Below are positions 54,701 to 55,996 of a DNA stretch of 55,996 bases, piece after piece. This DNA is from Selenomonas sp. oral taxon 126 (GTDB lineage Bacteria > Bacillota > Negativicutes > Selenomonadales > Selenomonadaceae): contig NZ_CP016201.1 in NCBI RefSeq assembly GCF_001683335.1, positions 426,815 through 482,810 on the forward strand, written 5' to 3'. Positions within the stretch are counted from its first letter, which is position 1, and every line of letters starts with the position of its first letter. A program made the translations under genes and the position numbers. A model generated the notes under the pieces. That model was not told the DNA's origin. It saw only the letters and a program-made list of their open reading frames with translations, and ran no database searches.

Positions 54701-55996
54701 TGACAAAGACGCTGCCGGTAACGTAACGACAGGACTTACCGTCGATCTTGCGGGACATAACCTGACGCTCGGCATGGCGGCACCGGCGACGGACATGCAT
54801 TATATCGGCACGATCTACGCCGGCAAGGAAAATTCCGTCACTCCGGCAAAGGCATTGACGATCAAGGACTCCGCAGGAGGCGGCGGGATTTTCCTGAGTG
54901 CAAAGCATGAACGTGTGTCGCCAAGACCGCGAATGGTTGACGGACTCTACGCAGATAAATTCTCCATCGTCAACATCGAAGCCCCGCTTACCATCACCTC
55001 GATCGAAAACGGAGGGGTTCAGTCGCATGGCATTTATGCCAACGAGGGTGCCAAGGTCACGCTAAAGGATCTCACGATTCAGCATGTGCAGGGAGGCGGC
55101 TCTCCCCTTCAAGTCTATGGCATCGGGGCGTATAAATCCGCCGAGATCCATGCGGAAAAGGTCAACATCTCCGGTGTAAAGGGGCTTGCACTCTATACGC
55201 TCAGCGGCGGTGACGACAATACCAGGATTTCCGTCGGCGGCGGAACAATCACGGCGGAAAGAGATGCTTCCAAGTCCAAAGATTACTGGGCGGTATCCGC
55301 GATGAGCGGAAAACTTCTCCTCAACGAAGGGAAGGATAAAAAACTCACTGTCGTCGGCAATATGCAGGCGGGGGGTACAAGCTATAAGGGAGAGATTGAC
55401 GCATCCTTCACGACGGCAGATTCCTCGTGGACAGGTGCAATCGATCGCCACTCCGACAACGGGAAAGCCAACCTTACCCTCACCAACGGCGCAACATGGA
55501 CGCATGAAGTACAGCTGAACAAGCTCGCGGGCGACGCTTCTTTCACCACCTCCCGGCTATCGAAGTTCACGGGCGGCGATGCGGCAGACAAAGCCGGCGT
55601 CGTACGGCAGGGTGAGAAGAACATCGAGATCGACGAATACGGCGGTCACACACGCTTCATCTTTGCACAGGACGGAGCAGCGACACCGACGATCAAGGGC
55701 GGCACGGTCACGATCAAGAGCGCTGCGGCGGGTTCGCACGTCACATTCAGCACCGACCCCGGCACGAACATCACGGACAGCAACGTCAAATCCGTACTCA
55801 AGTCCCTCGCGAACAAGCTCTATTATACGAAATACAAGAACGGCGAAACGAACCTCTCCGGCACCGTCGAGGTCAACGAGGGGCTTGTTTCCTCTGCTGC
55901 CAAATGGGCGGGTACGATCACCTACGACGGCACGACAGGACAGGGCACGTACGACGAGAATGCCACGCCGTCCCAGCCCTCAACCGAGCAGAAAAA
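51732..55996 (+). CDS. Autotransporter with N-terminal propeller-like domain (paralog 3, 3' end beyond window)
   Basis: At least 1421 residues, open to the window edge. The signal peptide (LSALVLGGLLCASTTSAATL) and residues 31-480 run parallel to paralog 1 throughout: GEALLINGRNLYAAVSVNP, DDGFLMHYKIKDDGGLTF, LRDLKVMPNGTAYVMTYNL and VYQTTVSNLLS are near copies of its segments. A beta-helix follows (about 480-940), then a second module without a Pro-rich linker between them (about 943-1410) that resembles module 4 of paralog 2. The visible end reads NATPSQPSTEQK, like the module joint in paralog 2, so more modules and a barrel should follow. The leader GGTAAAGGAGTA matches that of paralog 2, so the duplication included the ribosome site. 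Confidence 0.9.
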   Translation, partial: MKKGLFRKHRSLRLSALVLGGLLCASTTSAATLVTAVATDYADSQMGSLTGSHVNTLVNDPANEGLLKNLGGDASVYNFHQYGVSKLLLKYNTGGETAYRLLNPNALTGASEGAKGKLSSVPNPHAVAATDQFIYAAGYDQGKIGVLREDGGTLKEQTAATVDLKNDIKQYAGYQFTESYTNHDTGVTQTGNPTAAKVHGEALLINGRNLYAAVSVNPTGSWDSYDDGFLMHYKIKDDGGLTFAGSTRIGRNTDQVRLNRFNDHILLTAIGGKQNTGAGNPSHTGIDIVQTGNDGTVSAATTKKVVLPAHIKSTGEDLRDLKVMPNGTAYVMTYNLTTDGKIDAHVYQTTVSNLLSSNPQDWTELAAMQNAEGYSGKIDAEYTTKNLWMQFGNTLQRYRDGESNATNTWQAKDFSSNKAHSNFNKFLKVETDYVTGPLASVVLTQPSELGGTTSTAEANPDAVWKNNASVTESVTSSQDFSEDTVVSIGKDKRGDPTTNAASALYAMTGEVNIDAGTNTLQFQSENTVGNPTGIYAGNGSSVTLTAKKINVITKGLEGGNSLTNAIHLDDDGDNGHVITLNGDVNISMSGGLGGNGIAIQNRDHFGEPSMGYNAGPSVEINGNLRIAGSDTGKWGIPLNYQNVISRYNNAGILTRTAGSSVTISGDANMSVYGNGVTVNGADYATPLVTIAGGGRIQVPSGTKYSYYALAAYMGEISMNMGLNGNTPGTRDVQLDGDLFAHKDGGGLKVALTTSHSWLHGLVDAGYAELYLRNGSIWLNEARNERYHQDLEDIGAGEVVGTGKERHYVGKSKLVKFFGGESEAEHGIIYQRDANPITIGSYSGHTTVVYNHDTATPTTMKGGDVIIDKAVGTTNVMTLFTDANGVASGNQGTVLNALAEKLTYKSHADGKLTGKLSLAEGLTASAAHKSITFTASGKGSYVSPSVEYHAPITKADAPSGTYTLTKDERRDLTQADVTKGFNSKLSALANYDKDAAGNVTTGLTVDLAGHNLTLGMAAPATDMHYIGTIYAGKENSVTPAKALTIKDSAGGGGIFLSAKHERVSPRPRMVDGLYADKFSIVNIEAPLTITSIENGGVQSHGIYANEGAKVTLKDLTIQHVQGGGSPLQVYGIGAYKSAEIHAEKVNISGVKGLALYTLSGGDDNTRISVGGGTITAERDASKSKDYWAVSAMSGKLLLNEGKDKKLTVVGNMQAGGTSYKGEIDASFTTADSSWTGAIDRHSDNGKANLTLTNGATWTHEVQLNKLAGDASFTTSRLSKFTGGDAADKAGVVRQGEKNIEIDEYGGHTRFIFAQDGAATPTIKGGTVTIKSAAAGSHVTFSTDPGTNITDSNVKSVLKSLANKLYYTKYKNGETNLSGTVEVNEGLVSSAAKWAGTITYDGTTGQGTYDENATPSQPSTEQK

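Overview
The window reads as chromosome of a diderm Firmicute of the class Negativicutes, most like Selenomonas or a close relative. It combines Firmicutes gene order (tRNA-Ser, SRP RNA, dnaX, ybaB, recR, bofA, 16S rRNA, as known in Bacillus) with outer-membrane genes (a TonB-dependent receptor and four giant autotransporters). Coding DNA is GC-rich, with AT-rich promoters. The genus is inferred, not proved.

Layout. 1-4233 (minus strand): 5' part of a 16S rRNA with its promoter, then bofA, recR, ybaB, dnaX, SRP RNA and tRNA-Ser(GGA). 4238-6690: pfkA, a truncated MerR-type regulator and an Rpn-type nuclease. 6876-12674: a 1920-residue autotransporter with a TTG start. 12849-16853: an AGCS amino-acid symporter, pyk and ridA, threaded with copies of a short MITE-like element. 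16954-21392: an AbiE-like regulator/nucleotidyltransferase pair with a frameshift, aroF-pheA, and a DinJ/YafQ toxin-antitoxin pair. 21498-25184: HD hydrolase, membrane-anchored methyltransferase, glucosaminidase-TPR protein and Fic protein. 25498-27738: a coiled-coil membrane protein, and a flavodoxin/DUF3793 pair behind a Fur-box-like promoter. 27863-33172: the methionine importer metNIQ, a MATE gene broken by one amber codon, and a membrane-anchored protein of unknown function.

33313 to the end is the most striking part: a strong promoter, a cobalamin riboswitch, an intrinsic terminator, a TonB-dependent receptor, and three tandem paralogous autotransporters of 1696, 3374 and more than 1421 residues. 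The first and third carry an N-terminal domain that looks like a beta-propeller, fused to a beta-helix passenger and, in the first, visibly to a barrel. A B12-controlled receptor followed by surface propeller proteins recalls the BtuB-BtuG B12-capture pair of Bacteroides, here built on autotransporters. The function is inferred; the layout is seen directly.

A second theme is a roughly 160-bp element with imperfect 15-bp terminal inverted repeats. It occurs as two inverted copies around the symporter gene, one of them inside the pyk leader. A diverged core forms the ridA leader. A 37-nt collapsed copy sits inside the cobalamin riboswitch.
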